A DNA stretch of 64,000 nucleotides from Tieghemostelium lacteum (Eukaryota > Evosea > Eumycetozoa > Dictyosteliales > Raperosteliaceae), in contig LODT01000039.1 of the NCBI GenBank assembly GCA_001606155.1, forward strand, positions 62,001 to 126,000. The letters run 5' to 3'. The number at the start of each line of letters is the position of its first letter. Within the stretch, counting starts at the first letter, position 1. Positions 1 through 14,237 of the stretch are shown here, piece after piece. Below the pieces are notes generated by a model, which worked only from the letters and a program-made list of their open reading frames with translations, had not been told where the DNA came from and did not search any database. The position numbers and the translations under genes were made by a program.

Positions 1-184
1 TTTTTTTTTTTAATTTTTTTTTTTTTAATTTTTTTTATATTTTTTTTGTTTATATTGGTTTTTTAAAATAAATAAATAGATAATCCAAAGTAATAGATTT
101 TTCATCTAAAATCTTTAACCCGCCATCCTAGATCAACCATTTAGCATAGAGGTGAAAAATAAAAAAAAAAAACCAGGAGAAATA
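1..184 (+). promoter_or_regulatory. T-rich upstream region and 5' leader of the first gene
   Basis: The first 60 bases are almost pure T tracts broken by AA, followed by a more mixed leader up to the ATG at 185. Oligo(dT) runs just upstream of the start codon are a usual core-promoter feature of dictyostelid genes. I cannot place a transcription start. An upstream in-frame GTG at 152 precedes the ATG, but ATG is the expected start. Confidence 0.35.
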
Positions 185-3239
<3,055 letters not shown>

Positions 3240-3352
3240 TTTTATTAATCATAAAACCAAAAAAAAAAACAAAACAAAACACATGTAAACACACAAACAC
3301 AAACCTAAATATATTATAATAATTGGTTGTTGTTATTTATATGAATGAGATT

Positions 3353-5257
3353 TTATTTACAAGAACTTGGTGGAGAATAAATTGGTAATATCATTGATTC
3401 TCTATAAGCATCTTTAATGATTGGATTCATATCCGAATATTGGTGATATAAATCCAATGATAATGAAAGAAGTGTTTTGTTTTCAGTGATGGCATTGGAA
3501 ACCGATAGAATTTGAGAAGTAGTTGGAAATTGTGGATACATGTTATTAGGTAGTAGATTTCTAGTGAAATCCAAGTGAAGTAGTGTTTTGTTTTCTTTTA
3601 GCACTCTACAGAGACATTCCAAGTTATCATCTAAGAACTTGTTACTTAGAAGTCTGGATATCTGTAAACTTGTCAATGTTGAATTTTGACAGAGTGCCAA
3701 TGTACAGTCTTTAGGTGTGATATTAGAATGTAGTGTTTGAATAGATAAATGTACAACTGAAGGATGATTACTTTGAAGAAATCCAATTAGTGCCTGGTTG
3801 GAAAGACCGACATCAATTAGATTTAGGATTTTTAGATGGTTGTTAAGGTGTAGGTGCTCAAAGAACTGGTCCCATTGAGATGACTTTACAGATTGGTTAC
3901 CACGTAATTCCATTCTACTTAGTGTTTTTGGGTTGTTTAGTAGAAGTGGTAAATAGGATTCTTGTACTATATTAGGACCTACATAACCACCTATGGTAAT
4001 ATCTTTAATTTTTGATAGATCAATTAGAGAACTTAGTTTTCTATCTAGAGGTGATATTATACATAAAGATTCTAATAATGGTAGACACGCATATTGAAAT
4101 ATAATTTCACTGAGTTGTTGTTGTTTAAGGTACTGTTGAATTGAGTTATCTTGTTGTTGTGCCTGATATTGATTCGGTTGATTATTACTGGCCACTATAA
4201 ATGATAGTGATTTTATATTTTTATTATTAATAATTTCTTGGTGGTGGTGAAATGGGGATAGATTTTGTTGGTTTTGATCTGAATCTAAAGTTCTGTCAAT
4301 ACATTGAATTTTTATGAGAAGTCTTTGAATGGATTGATTTTGGTTGAGGAATTTAACTAGATTACTATACTGTATTCTGTTGCAGTCACCTAGGAAATCG
4401 TCGTGTGTGGATAGGCGTAGTTTAAGGTTACTTAGATTTCTCTTTTCGTTTAGTATAGGTAGGATTTGGTCAATGTATTTGTTACCGTATATATGAACAT
4501 TATTGAATTCTAATTGCTCCAAATCAGGTAGAGATTCCAGCATTTGTGAGAGACTGTTAATATCTATATTCAGTCGATACAATAACAGATGCGTCAGAGA
4601 TTTCTTTGCCATTATAACTCTACACATGTACTCGTCTAGAGATTCCAAATTGAGTGTTAACTTTTCAACAAAATTCAAATCTTGAAGTATATTTTCAAAT
4701 TCATTGAGATTCTGAGACGAAAAACCAATGTTGGTAATGACAAGATCCTTAATGAGACATTGGTCAATTTGGTTACTTGTATATATTGGTTTGAGTTCAT
4801 TCATCCCATTGTCACCGTCCATTACAATAAGTTCCAATTTGGTGATATTGTAAAATTGTGATTTTAGAATGATGTCGTTTAGTGACCTGTCATCTTGTAG
4901 AAAGTATTTTAGGTTGTAGACAGAGTTCAATTCGGTGACTTGGTAACTGAGTTCTTGAAGATGTTGACTGTAGGTATTACACATGTACCGTATCTTACTG
5001 AGCCTTATACCTCTTTGTAACCACTTTACATAGTACCTCTGTGACCTTTTAGTATTAATGATAAATACTGGATAGTTTAAATGAGGTAGTATAAACATTG
5101 TCCAACATTTCCTAACCTGAACCAGTTTGGTTAGAAAGTTAATAATGATATCATTCAATAGCTCATCATTATTACAATCACTGGCAAAAAATAGGTAATT
5201 TAAAATTTCTTTAATTAGAAAATGTGGAATTGTCATAATAATGTGACATTTAAACAA
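3353..5257 (-). CDS. F-box-like / leucine-rich-repeat protein (expanded family)
   Basis: Single-exon gene of 634 residues. The N-terminus (IPHFLIKEILNYLFF) matches the start of five other genes in this window (IPHVIVKKILNYLF, LPLIIIKEILDYLL and so on). This hydrophobic helix plus a following 'W...L..LNYP' segment looks F-box-like. The rest is a run of irregular leucine-rich repeats, e.g. HLKILNLIDVGLSNQAL and LLHLDFTRNLLPNN, of the ribonuclease-inhibitor-like type. By family logic it would be a substrate receptor of an SCF ubiquitin ligase, but this is inference. The paralogues suggest the true start is the second ATG at 5236 rather than 5257. It is transcribed divergently from MAT1. Confidence 0.75.
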   Translation of the reverse strand: MFKCHIIMTIPHFLIKEILNYLFFASDCNNDELLNDIIINFLTKLVQVRKCWTMFILPHLNYPVFIINTKRSQRYYVKWLQRGIRLSKIRYMCNTYSQHLQELSYQVTELNSVYNLKYFLQDDRSLNDIILKSQFYNITKLELIVMDGDNGMNELKPIYTSNQIDQCLIKDLVITNIGFSSQNLNEFENILQDLNFVEKLTLNLESLDEYMCRVIMAKKSLTHLLLYRLNIDINSLSQMLESLPDLEQLEFNNVHIYGNKYIDQILPILNEKRNLSNLKLRLSTHDDFLGDCNRIQYSNLVKFLNQNQSIQRLLIKIQCIDRTLDSDQNQQNLSPFHHHQEIINNKNIKSLSFIVASNNQPNQYQAQQQDNSIQQYLKQQQLSEIIFQYACLPLLESLCIISPLDRKLSSLIDLSKIKDITIGGYVGPNIVQESYLPLLLNNPKTLSRMELRGNQSVKSSQWDQFFEHLHLNNHLKILNLIDVGLSNQALIGFLQSNHPSVVHLSIQTLHSNITPKDCTLALCQNSTLTSLQISRLLSNKFLDDNLECLCRVLKENKTLLHLDFTRNLLPNNMYPQFPTTSQILSVSNAITENKTLLSLSLDLYHQYSDMNPIIKDAYRESMILPIYSPPSSCK

Positions 5258-5339
5258 GTGAAAATTAAATTTCTATTTTTATATTTTAAAATTTATAAAT
5301 TGATAGAGTTGGAGTTGGTTATTCAAACAAAAAAAATTT

Positions 5340-5367
5340 TTTTGAGTAGTTTTTTTTTTTTTTTTAT
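5340..5367 (+). promoter_or_regulatory. Oligo(dT) tract upstream of MAT1
   Basis: A long T run ends about 35 bases before the MAT1 ATG at 5401, in the 143-bp divergent gap shared with the F-box-like/LRR gene. Its position and composition fit the usual dictyostelid core-promoter T tract. Confidence 0.35.
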
Positions 5368-5400
5368 TGATTTTTTGGCAGATAACTTGGTGGGCACATC

Positions 5401-6654
5401 ATGGATTTGAAAGACGATGAATGCATCATTTGTAAAAATGATTTATATTTTAATCCTACAATGAGATTACTAAGTGGTACATGTGGTCATAATTAGTAAA
5501 TATTTTGTTTTTTCTAAATTTGTTTTAAGCACAATCACCAAGCACACCCAACTACAAATTCTTGGGTTTGTTCAAGTTTGTCTTATATTGGGTTTTCATA
5601 ATCATCATAATCATCAGTATCATTGAAATCTAATTATAGATTATTTTTTAAATATAGTTGTGAATCATGTTTGAATTTAGAATATATTAAAGGACCTACA
5701 ATGGTTTGTAGAATTTGTAGTGTTCAATTGAGAAGAGGGCATTTCAGTTTAAAATTTGATGATGCAAGTCTTGAAAAGGAAAATAAAATTAGAAAACGTG
5801 TATTAGATATGTATGTAATGTTTTATCGATCCATCAATCATAACTATTCAAAACATTAGATTTTAACTAAAACTACTATTCAAACAAAAAGATTTAATAA
5901 AAGATTAGAGGATTTTAATGGAAATCTATTAGAATATAATGACTATTTGGAAATGACAGAAGATATAATATTTGAAATGATGGATACGAATACAACACAT
6001 TTGGCGGACGCCAAAATGAAAGAGTATCAACGACTGAATCAAGCATCTATTATTACCAATAAAGTTATAAAAGAAAAAGAGGAATCTGAAATTGCTTATA
6101 GGATTCAGGAGGAGAATAAAAGATTCACTGAAAAGAGAATAGAATCTCAAACTGAGGATCAAAAAGAACTACAAGCTAAAGCTCTAGAGAATAAGAAAGC
6201 AATGGATGATTTAGCAAAAGGTAAAATCAATGCAAACGATCTAAAAGAAATGGATAAACAAAAATCTTTAAAATTAAAATTACAATTACAACAACAACAA
6301 CAACAGGCTGCTCAACCTGTAATTCCTACTTCTCCAACTTCATCTATTAATAATAGTACTTCAACTACAACAACCAATGTAAATAATAATAATAATAATA
6401 CAAATAATAATAATGGTGGTGGATTTAATTATCAACCACAAGTTAAAGCAGAACCAACTAAAACACAACAACAGCAACAACAGGCAATGGCACAATTAGG
6501 ACCTCAACCACTAGGTACTTTTAAGTATGATGAATTGGGTCTTAAGAATTTAATACCAACAATGAAACAATCTGATGTTGGTGGTTTTAAACAGTCTTAT
6601 ATTGAACAGAGAGCATTTCAAGAAAGTTTTGAAAATTTATTCAAGATAATTTAA
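5401..6654 (+). CDS. mnat1: CDK-activating kinase assembly factor MAT1 / TFB3
   Basis: Three exons: 5401-5495, 5658-5810 and 5892-6654, joined across introns of 162 and 81 bp with frame kept. Exon 1 starts a C3HC4 RING finger (ECIICKNDLYFNP, CGH); the splice creates GHNYCESC and exon 2 supplies VCRICSVQLRRG. Then follow LEKENKIRKRVLDIFNKRLEDF and EYNDYLE, which align closely with human MAT1, and a long charged coiled coil. MAT1 bridges CDK7 and cyclin H, and its RING contacts TFIIH, so it acts in transcription initiation and nucleotide excision repair. The C-terminal third carries Q/N insertions typical of this genome. The last ~50 residues (GLKNLIPTMKQSDVGGF) match the hydrophobic end that binds CDK7 and cyclin H. 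All RING cysteines and the histidine are present. Confidence 0.92.
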
Positions 6655-6835
6655 TAAATCTTAAGATTTACTCTATTCCTGATTTGTAAAGAAAAAAAAA
6701 ATCGTAACAGTTTAGGTTCAAAAATTTTTTCCTTACAAAAAAATTTTTACCACTTTAATTTTATTAACCCTCTCAAAACTAAAAATAATTTAATCATACA
6801 TACATCAATAATATTTAAAAACTCTAAAAGCAATT

Positions 6836-9800
6836 ATGCCACCTAAACCAAAAGGCACCTTATCAAAAGAAATTCCAAAACCTGTTCAAGGGGAACAAGA
6901 ACCAAGTGGTTCCCCTGTACCATTACCTACTGCTCATGTTCCTAAACCAAAACCAAAAATTAGTGAACATAAAAAGCAACCTAAACCAAAACCAACAGTT
7001 TCAAAATCCACAGTTGTTGTACCAACTCCTGTTGTGCCATCTGCTGTTGTACCATCTGCTGTTGTACCATCTGCTGTTGTACCATCTGCTGTAGTTCCAT
7101 CTGCTGTAGTAACAACTTCTATTATACCTGCTGTATCACCTACTATGCCACCTGTTAAGGAGAGTAAAGCTACTACCACCACTCAACTTAAAAAGGAGTA
7201 TAATAAGAAAAAGCTTCCAAAAGTACCAACAAATCCTCCTTCTACAACAAATACAACAACTACTACTACAACTAGTAGCTCAAAACCACCAACAAAAAAT
7301 CAAAAAAAAGAAAAATATAATGATAAAAATAAATCAAACAATCCACCATTACCAACAATTACTTCCCCACTACCAACACAAACTCCAACTCCAATTCCAA
7401 CTCCAACCTCAGCTCCAACTCCAACACAGAGTCAAACACTAGCACAACTCTTGCAAGGTATGTCCATTACCTCTTCAGTTCCAGCTACTGTACCAGTAAC
7501 AAGTAACGTTAGACAGTCTAATACTACTACTACCACTACTACCACAACTAGTAGTTCTAGTCGTAATAATAGTAATAATAATAATACTAAATCTGGTCCA
7601 TTAACTAGAAATGATAATGTAATGAATTTACCTGAAGTCTCCCTGTGGGTCAATCATTTTATTGTTCAACTTAAAAACAAAACTATATACCAATATAGGG
7701 TTGATTTTAATGTAAGATTTAATAGTTTGTAACTTTTTCTCAATTTTAATTATACTAATATCTTGTTAATTTATAATATAGCCTCCTATTGAATCAAAAA
7801 AAATTAAACGTACCTACATTGATAAATTTAAATCACATATTGGGGATATTGATGTATATGATGGTGGTGAACAATTGTTTACCATCAATGATATACCATC
7901 AACAATATTCAATATTGATGAAGCATCTACTCTTGAGATTAGAAAAGTTAAACAACTAACTAATCAAGATTTTGAATCCTATCAATTTCTAAATATTGTC
8001 TTCAAACGTGTATGTATTGTTAATACTATCAAATAATTTTCAAAATTAATTAATTCTTAAAATATATATATATAGTGTTTAAGAAAACTTAAATTAACAA
8101 GGATTGGTAGACAGTATTATAATCCAACACAAAAGATACATCATCCAGCTTTCCAAAAATCACTAGTTGAATTATGGAAGGGATACAATGCCTCTATCAA
8201 CAAAACTGAAGTTGGCACCAGTCTTTCGATTGATACTGCTAATAAGTTTATTAGAACTTGCACTGTGTTGAGTGAGATTCAAGATCTTCTTGCAAATAAA
8301 TTCGAAAAAAGTGACATTGATTGGTCTGGTAAAACGGTGTTGACAAATTACAATAAAAGATATTACAGAATTTCTGGAATTGCATGGAATAAGAATCCAA
8401 CTCAACCAATGTCACCACCAAATACACAAACTTTTGCACAATATACCTACTCTCAATATAATGTAAAAGTCACTGATCCCAACCAACCACTTTTGATTGT
8501 TCAAGAAAAGAGAGCTGGTGTTATAGAGACTATCTATTTGATTCCAGAGTTTTGTCGTTCTACTGGAATGACTGATGAAATGCGTGGTAATGGTGATCTC
8601 ATGAAAGCACTTTCTAAAACCAATGTAAATCCAGAAAAGAAGTTCCAAGAGATTAACCAGTTCTTGGCTACTTTGGAAACCAATAAAGAGGTATCGAATT
8701 ATCTCGATAGTTGGGGTATTAAATTTGATTCTGCTCTTAAAGTCAAAGGCCATTTACTCCCATCTCCCAATGTAGAATTTACCAACAAACCAATTGGTAA
8801 ATTGAGATGGGTGTTGGTATGCCTCCCAAAGGAAAAAGATATGCTAGGTGAATTTATTGATATAATGGTAAAAACATCTGGTCTATTACATCCTGATATA
8901 ATATCACCAACAGGTACATCCAACAATCACTACATTGACTGTATTACCAAACATCATAAAATCACTCAAAACAAATCTCCTTTTTATACCATTGTTATTC
9001 CAAAAGGCTTTGTTGGTAATTTCTATAATGAAATAAAACAATTGACCTTCCTTGAATTGGGGGTCATCTCCCAATGTGCATTATTCTCTAATCTAACTGA
9101 CTCCAAAAAGATTAGATCCATTGTTAAAAATTTGATTTATCAAATTGCTGGTAAACTTGGTGGTCCTCCACCTTGGAGACTTAATAACAATGTACTACAA
9201 GGATTTCCACGTAGAGTAATGCAAATTGGTATTGATGTAGGCCACAATCGTGATAGACAATATAAATCTGTTGTTGGTTTTGTTGCTTCTCTAAATGATG
9301 AATGTACCAAATTCACTAATATCGCCAAACTCCAAGAAAAACCTGGAAAAGAGATTATCCATTCACTGAAACCTGCAATGAAGAAAGCTTTAGAAGAATA
9401 CTTTAAATTCAACAAATTCTATCCAGAATTAGTCATTGTCTATCGTGATGGTGTTGGTGATGGTATGCTTAACCAAGTCAAAACACTTGAGGTTCAAGCC
9501 ATTAAAGATGCCTTTATTGAAATGGGTAGTATTACAAATCTCCAAAATTGTAAACTCATCTATACAGTGGTCAAAAAGAATACCAATACTAGATTTTTGA
9601 GTAGTGACCAAAATGAACTAAATCCAGTACCAGGTACATTGATAACAGAGGGTTGCACTAAAGGACCCAATGATTTCTTTTTGATCTCACACAAAGCTCT
9701 AAGTAGGGAAACCACATTGAACCCTACCCACTATAACATTGTATATGAGAATGCTGGTATCCAAATGTCTGATTTCCAAAAGTTTACCTACCACCAAACT

Positions 9801-9938
9801 TTTCTATATTTCAATACCACCAATTCCATTTCAGTTCCAGCTGTTTGTCACTATGCTCATAAATTGGCATTTTTGATTGGTAGAAATATTTTCGGAGAAC
9901 CAATGGCACTACTTTCCTATAATCTATATTTCTTATAA
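6836..9938 (+). CDS. Piwi-clade Argonaute, copy 1
   Basis: Three exons: 6836-7711, 7782-8009 and 8076-9938, giving 988 residues. The N-terminal ~270 residues are K/P/T/S-rich and disordered, with five VVPSA repeats. A PAZ domain follows (YRISGIAWNKNP, YTYSQYNVKVTDPNQPLL, LIPEFCRSTGMTDEMR), then MID, then Piwi. The RNase H-like catalytic tetrad is visible as D755 (GIDVGH), E794 (GKEIIHSL), D826 (YRDGVGDG) and H920 (PTHYN), so slicer activity is plausible. The sequence is of the PIWI rather than the AGO clade (compare VIVYRDGVGDG and THYNVIYD in animal Piwi). Dictyostelid Argonautes act in small-RNA silencing, including retrotransposon control. The next gene is a tandem paralogue with the same intron positions. 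Confidence 0.93.
7031..7105 (+). repeat. 15-bp minisatellite, five units (VVPSA)
   Basis: Five tandem 15-bp units (gttgtaccatctgct and variants) encode VVPSA five times in the disordered N-terminus of Argonaute copy 1. The tandem paralogue lacks it, so it expanded after the duplication. Confidence 0.9.
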
Positions 9939-10167
9939 ATTTAGATTTTTAAAAATACAACAAAATATCTATATTTCCAAATAACATAATTAACAAAAAC
10001 TATCTATGTAACAATCTATTATCTATATATCAATAAATTTTTTCTATTTACATGTTCAAAAAAAACCCATTTTTTTGAGATACCACCCACTTTTCTTTTT
10101 TTTTTTTTTATTTTGATTTTTCATTTTTTTTATTCTTATCGTCCTTATAGTATTTTAGATAAACACC

Positions 10168-13100
10168 ATGCCACCTAAACCAAAGGGCCCAACACATAAG
10201 ACTACTATAAAAGGGGACCAAGAACAAAGTGGCACACCTACCCAGGTTCCAACCCCAAGTGAACATAAAAGACCTCCTAAACATTTTAAACCAAAGGCAT
10301 TGGTGCCAGTTGTACCAACTTCCACTGTACCAACTGTAGATACTACACTTATACCTACAACTACAACAAATACAACAACTAAAACAACTACTACAACATC
10401 ACCACCACAACCTACCCAAACCAAACCAAAAAAAGAATACAAGAAAAAAGAGCACAAACCAAAACCATCAACAACATCTCCTACTCCTTTACCATTGTCT
10501 ACTGATCCAATGAATACACCTACAACTACTACAACAACAACAACAACAACATCACCATCACAACCTACCCAAACTAAACCAAAAAAAGAATACAAGAAAA
10601 AAGAGTACAAACCAAAACCAAATGTACCTGTTGCTAAAATTGCAACTACAATAACAACACCATCATCACTACCAATAACACAAATGATGGAAGGCATGTC
10701 CATTACCTCTTCAATTCCAGTTAATGTAACAGTAGAAAGTACAATTAAACCCACTAATACTACTACTACCACTACTACCACAACTAGTAGTTCTAGTCGT
10801 AATAATAGTAATAATAATAATAATACTAAGCCTGGCCCACTAACTAGAAATGATAATGTAATGGATTTTCCTCCAATAGATATTCAAGTCAATCAATTTC
10901 GTGCTAAATTCTTGTCAAGTTCAATTTATCAATATCAAGTTGATTTTACTGTAAGTGTTAAATGAATATACTTAAAATCATAGTACTTCTACTATAAAAC
11001 AAAATCTAATTTCTCACACTTATAAATAGCCTTCAGTAGAAGCAAAAAGAATTAAATACTCCAAAATGGACAAGATTAAATCTCATCTACCAGATATTTA
11101 CCTATTTGATGGAGGGGCTTTATTATTTACTATTGTAGATTTTAAAACTGGAACATTTTCTCTTAATGAAACTGATTCTATTTCTATAACAAAAGTTAAG
11201 ACATTTACAAGTAGGGATAATGAAGCCACTCAATTACTTAATATTCTCTTTAAACGAGTATGTTTAATATACCACTTTGAAATCTTTGATATTAAATGGT
11301 TATTAATATTATTTTTAAAAAAATACAGTGTTTAAGAGAATTAAAATTAACTATCATTGGCAGACAATATTTTAATGCAGCTTATAAGATTAGTGATTTA
11401 GATGTTTTCCAAAGATATAAGGTTGAATTATGGCCTGGATACTTTACCTCTATTAATTATATTCAAACTGGTACCAGTCTTTTGTGTGATACTGTTCATA
11501 AATTGGTAAGAACTTGTAGTGTTTTGGATCAGATTAAGGAAGATCTTGACAGAGGTTATCAGAGAAATGATATTGATTTCACTGGAAGTATTGTAATGAC
11601 ACGTTACAATAACAAAACCTACAGAGTTTCTGGTATTGATTGGAAAAAGAACCCAACTCAACCAATGGTGCCACCAAGTCCTCAAACTTTTGAACAGTAT
11701 ACCTACTCTCAATATAAGTACAAGGTTACTGATCCCAAACAACCTCTTTTGATAGTTAGACAAAAGAGAGCTGGTGTTATAGAGACTATCTATTTAATTC
11801 CAGAGTTTTGCCATCTTACAGGAATGACTGATGAAATGCGTAATAATTTCCATCTCATGAAGGCACTTGATCAGACTAAAGTAAATCCAGAAAAGAAGTT
11901 CCAAGAGATTAACCAGTTTTTGACTACTTTGAAATCCAATAAAGAGGTTGCAAACTATCTAAATAGTTGGGGTCTTGGATTTGATACTGCTCTTAAGGTA
12001 AAAGGATATTTACTTCCATCTCCATTTCAAGAATTTAAACCCCAAGTTATTAAAGGTATACCATGGGCATTGGTTTGTCTTCCCAAGGAAATTGGTGATC
12101 TTAAGAGATTTATAGACTTTATGAAGAATGATCATGGACTTCCAGATCCTGTAATAGTCTCTCCTAAAGGTACTTATACCAGAGACTATGTACAGTGTAT
12201 TGAACAACACTATAAATCTTCTGCAAAAGTTCCATTCTACTTTGTAGTCATATCCTCACGTGACAACAAATTCTATAACGTCATTAAGCAAAGTACTATA
12301 TTGAACCTAAGTACCATCTCACAGTGTGCTAAAATCAATAATCTTACTAATCCTGAAAAAGTTAGATCTATTGTCACTAATCTTTCCTTTCAGATTGCTG
12401 GTAAACTTGGTGGACCACCACCTTGGACTCTCAAAAACAATACATTACAAGGATTCCCATGTAAGGTTATGCAAGTTGGTATTGATGTAGGTCACAATGC
12501 AGATCAAAAAGGTAAATCTGTTGTTGGTTTTGTTGCTTCTCTAAATGATGATTTCAGCCAATTCCACTCTATACCAATTGTTCAAACTACTGCAGGAAAA
12601 GAGATTATTCATTCACTGAAACCTGCAATGATGAGTGCCTTGGAAGCCTATCATAAATTCAACAAATTCTATCCAGAATTGGTCATTGTCTATCGTGATG
12701 GTGTTGGTGATGGTATGTTAAAAGATGTCTTTGACAAGGAAGTTATGGCCATTAAAGACGCCTTTGTTTCCATGGGATCTATTTACTCTGTCAAAGATTG
12801 TAAATTGATGTACACCATTGTCAAAAAGAATACTCATACTAGATTTATGTCTGTAAAGGATAAATCCAATCCACCACCAGGTACTTTGGTAACTCAAGAT
12901 TGTACCAAAGGACCCAGTGATTTCTTTTTAATCTCACAAAAACCACTTGGTAAAAACACTACATTGAATCCAACTCACTACAATATTATCCATGACACTT
13001 CTGGTATCCTAATGTCTGAATTTCAAAAGTTTACCTATCACCAAACCTATCTCTATTTCAATACCAAAAATTCAGTCTCAGTTCCAGCTATTTGCAAATA

Positions 13101-13185
13101 TGCCCATGAATTGGCATTTTTTGTTGGTAGAAATATTTTCCGTGCTCCACAATCATCTCTTTCCTCTAATCTATATTTTCTCTAA
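10168..13185 (+). CDS. Piwi-clade Argonaute, copy 2
   Basis: Three exons: 10168-10950, 11030-11257 and 11329-13185, giving 955 residues. Exon 2 is exactly 228 bp, as in copy 1, and both introns lie at the same positions and phase. The PAZ domain (YRVSGIDWKKNP, YTYSQYKYKVTDPKQPLL) and Piwi domain are complete, with D723 (GIDVGH), E762 (GKEIIHSL), D794 (YRDGVGDG) and H887 (PTHYN). The N-terminus shares MPPKPKG and the T/S/N-rich segment ending in GPLTRNDNVM with copy 1, and carries its own duplication of QPTQTKPKKEYKKKE. The two copies lie head to tail 229 bp apart, which points to local duplication. Different N-termini suggest different partners or localisation; that is inference. Confidence 0.93.
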
Positions 13186-13348
13186 AACATAAAATGTTAT
13201 CTATATTCTTCTTTGTCATCCATTTCAATTTGATTCCAAAATAAAATACAAAAAATTTATTCCATCACTATTATATAATTGAACCTGAAGAAAATTCTTT
13301 TGTCTAATAGTTCTTAATTAGTATCATATTATATTTGTGTTGATGTAA

Positions 13349-13975
13349 TTATATTTTATAACATACTGTTTTAATTGGTAATGAATAAATCCAATCTGAA
13401 GGTGTAATTGGTAATAATCCCATACTTGAACATTTATATAGAGTTATACCTAATAAAACTAATTGTATTGCTATATAGGTGAGTTTCATCATTAAAACTT
13501 CATTTAAATCATCAAATCTTAAAAACACTGTAGTATTTAATGTTAGTATTATTGATTTCAATCTAAATCTATTCTGTTGAATCATACTTTTGTTAGTTTG
13601 GAATATAGCTTTAATTGGATTAATAACAGCATAGATTATAATTGGCATTGTAAATATATTGATACCATTTCCTACCATCCACAAAAAGAAACCAGTCATA
13701 AAGATTGATTTGGCTGGTGACTTTGCTAATTCCCATCCTTTTTTAGCTTTTAATGTCATTGATTGTTGAGTTGAGTGTTCACCCATTTGTTGTTGTTGCT
13801 GTTGTTGTTGTGTCAGTTTATTTGAACCTGTAGGTGCTATATTACTATTTGAACTATTACTTGATATTGCATTTTGTGAGTTTGTCGATGATGAAGATGA
13901 TGGTAATGCACCACCTCCATTTAAATCAATAGCCCATCTCTTTTTGGAGTTATTCTCTTTTAAATTTAAACCCAT
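13349..13975 (-). CDS. emc4: ER membrane protein complex subunit 4
   Basis: Two exons on the minus strand, 13975-13588 and 13527-13349. The intron (13528-13587) is exactly 60 bp, stop-free and in frame, so a simple reading would keep it. Removing it yields FQTNKMFLRFDD, which aligns better with human EMC4 (ATFKMLESSS) and gives 188 residues against 183 in human. Landmarks are RWAIDLNGGG near the N-terminus, KGWELAKSPAKSIFMTGFFLWMVGN before the first membrane segment, and YKCSSMGLLPITPSDW after the second. EMC4 is part of the EMC insertase that places tail-anchored and multipass proteins in the ER membrane. A Q-rich insert follows the N-terminal motif. It is divergent from the NAK kinase gene. 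Confidence 0.9.
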   Translation of the reverse strand: MGLNLKENNSKKRWAIDLNGGGALPSSSSSTNSQNAISSNSSNSNIAPTGSNKLTQQQQQQQQMGEHSTQQSMTLKAKKGWELAKSPAKSIFMTGFFLWMVGNGINIFTMPIIIYAVINPIKAIFQTNKSMIQQNRFRLKSIILTLNTTVFLRFDDLNEVLMMKLTYIAIQLVLLGITLYKCSSMGLLPITPSDWIYSLPIKTVCYKI

Positions 13976-14110
13976 TATTTCTAATATAATAATAAATAAA
14001 TAGAATCAAAAAAAGAATATTTTTTGAACTTCTTGATTTTTGATTGTATCTAATGAAATAATTGAAAAAAAAAAATAAATAAAAAAGAAAAGTTGTCAGT
14101 TTTTTTTTAA

Positions 14111-14124
14111 GTGTGTGGTTGTGG
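14111..14124. promoter_or_regulatory. GT-rich box in the EMC4 / NAK kinase divergent promoter
   Basis: The stretch gtgtgtggttgtgg stands out from the surrounding A/T tracts in the 262-bp gap between two divergent genes. It resembles the G-boxes bound by GBF in Dictyostelium developmental promoters, but the match is loose and I give it only as a candidate. Confidence 0.2.
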
Positions 14125-14237
14125 AAAAAAAGATAGTTAATTTTTTAATTTTTAAATATTTATTTATTTATTTGTTATAATAATAATAAGTTTAGTTCTT
14201 GAAGATAGATTTAGATAAAGAACCTACCGAATAGCGA

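Noticed and set aside
6934-7653. Antisense open frames over the Argonaute N-termini
   Set aside because: Composition follows from ACA/ACT repeats on the coding strand; no start context or homology.
10155-10781. 208-residue minus-strand open frame opposite Argonaute copy 2
   Set aside because: Poly-V content mirrors the T/P-rich coding strand; it is a shadow of exon 1.
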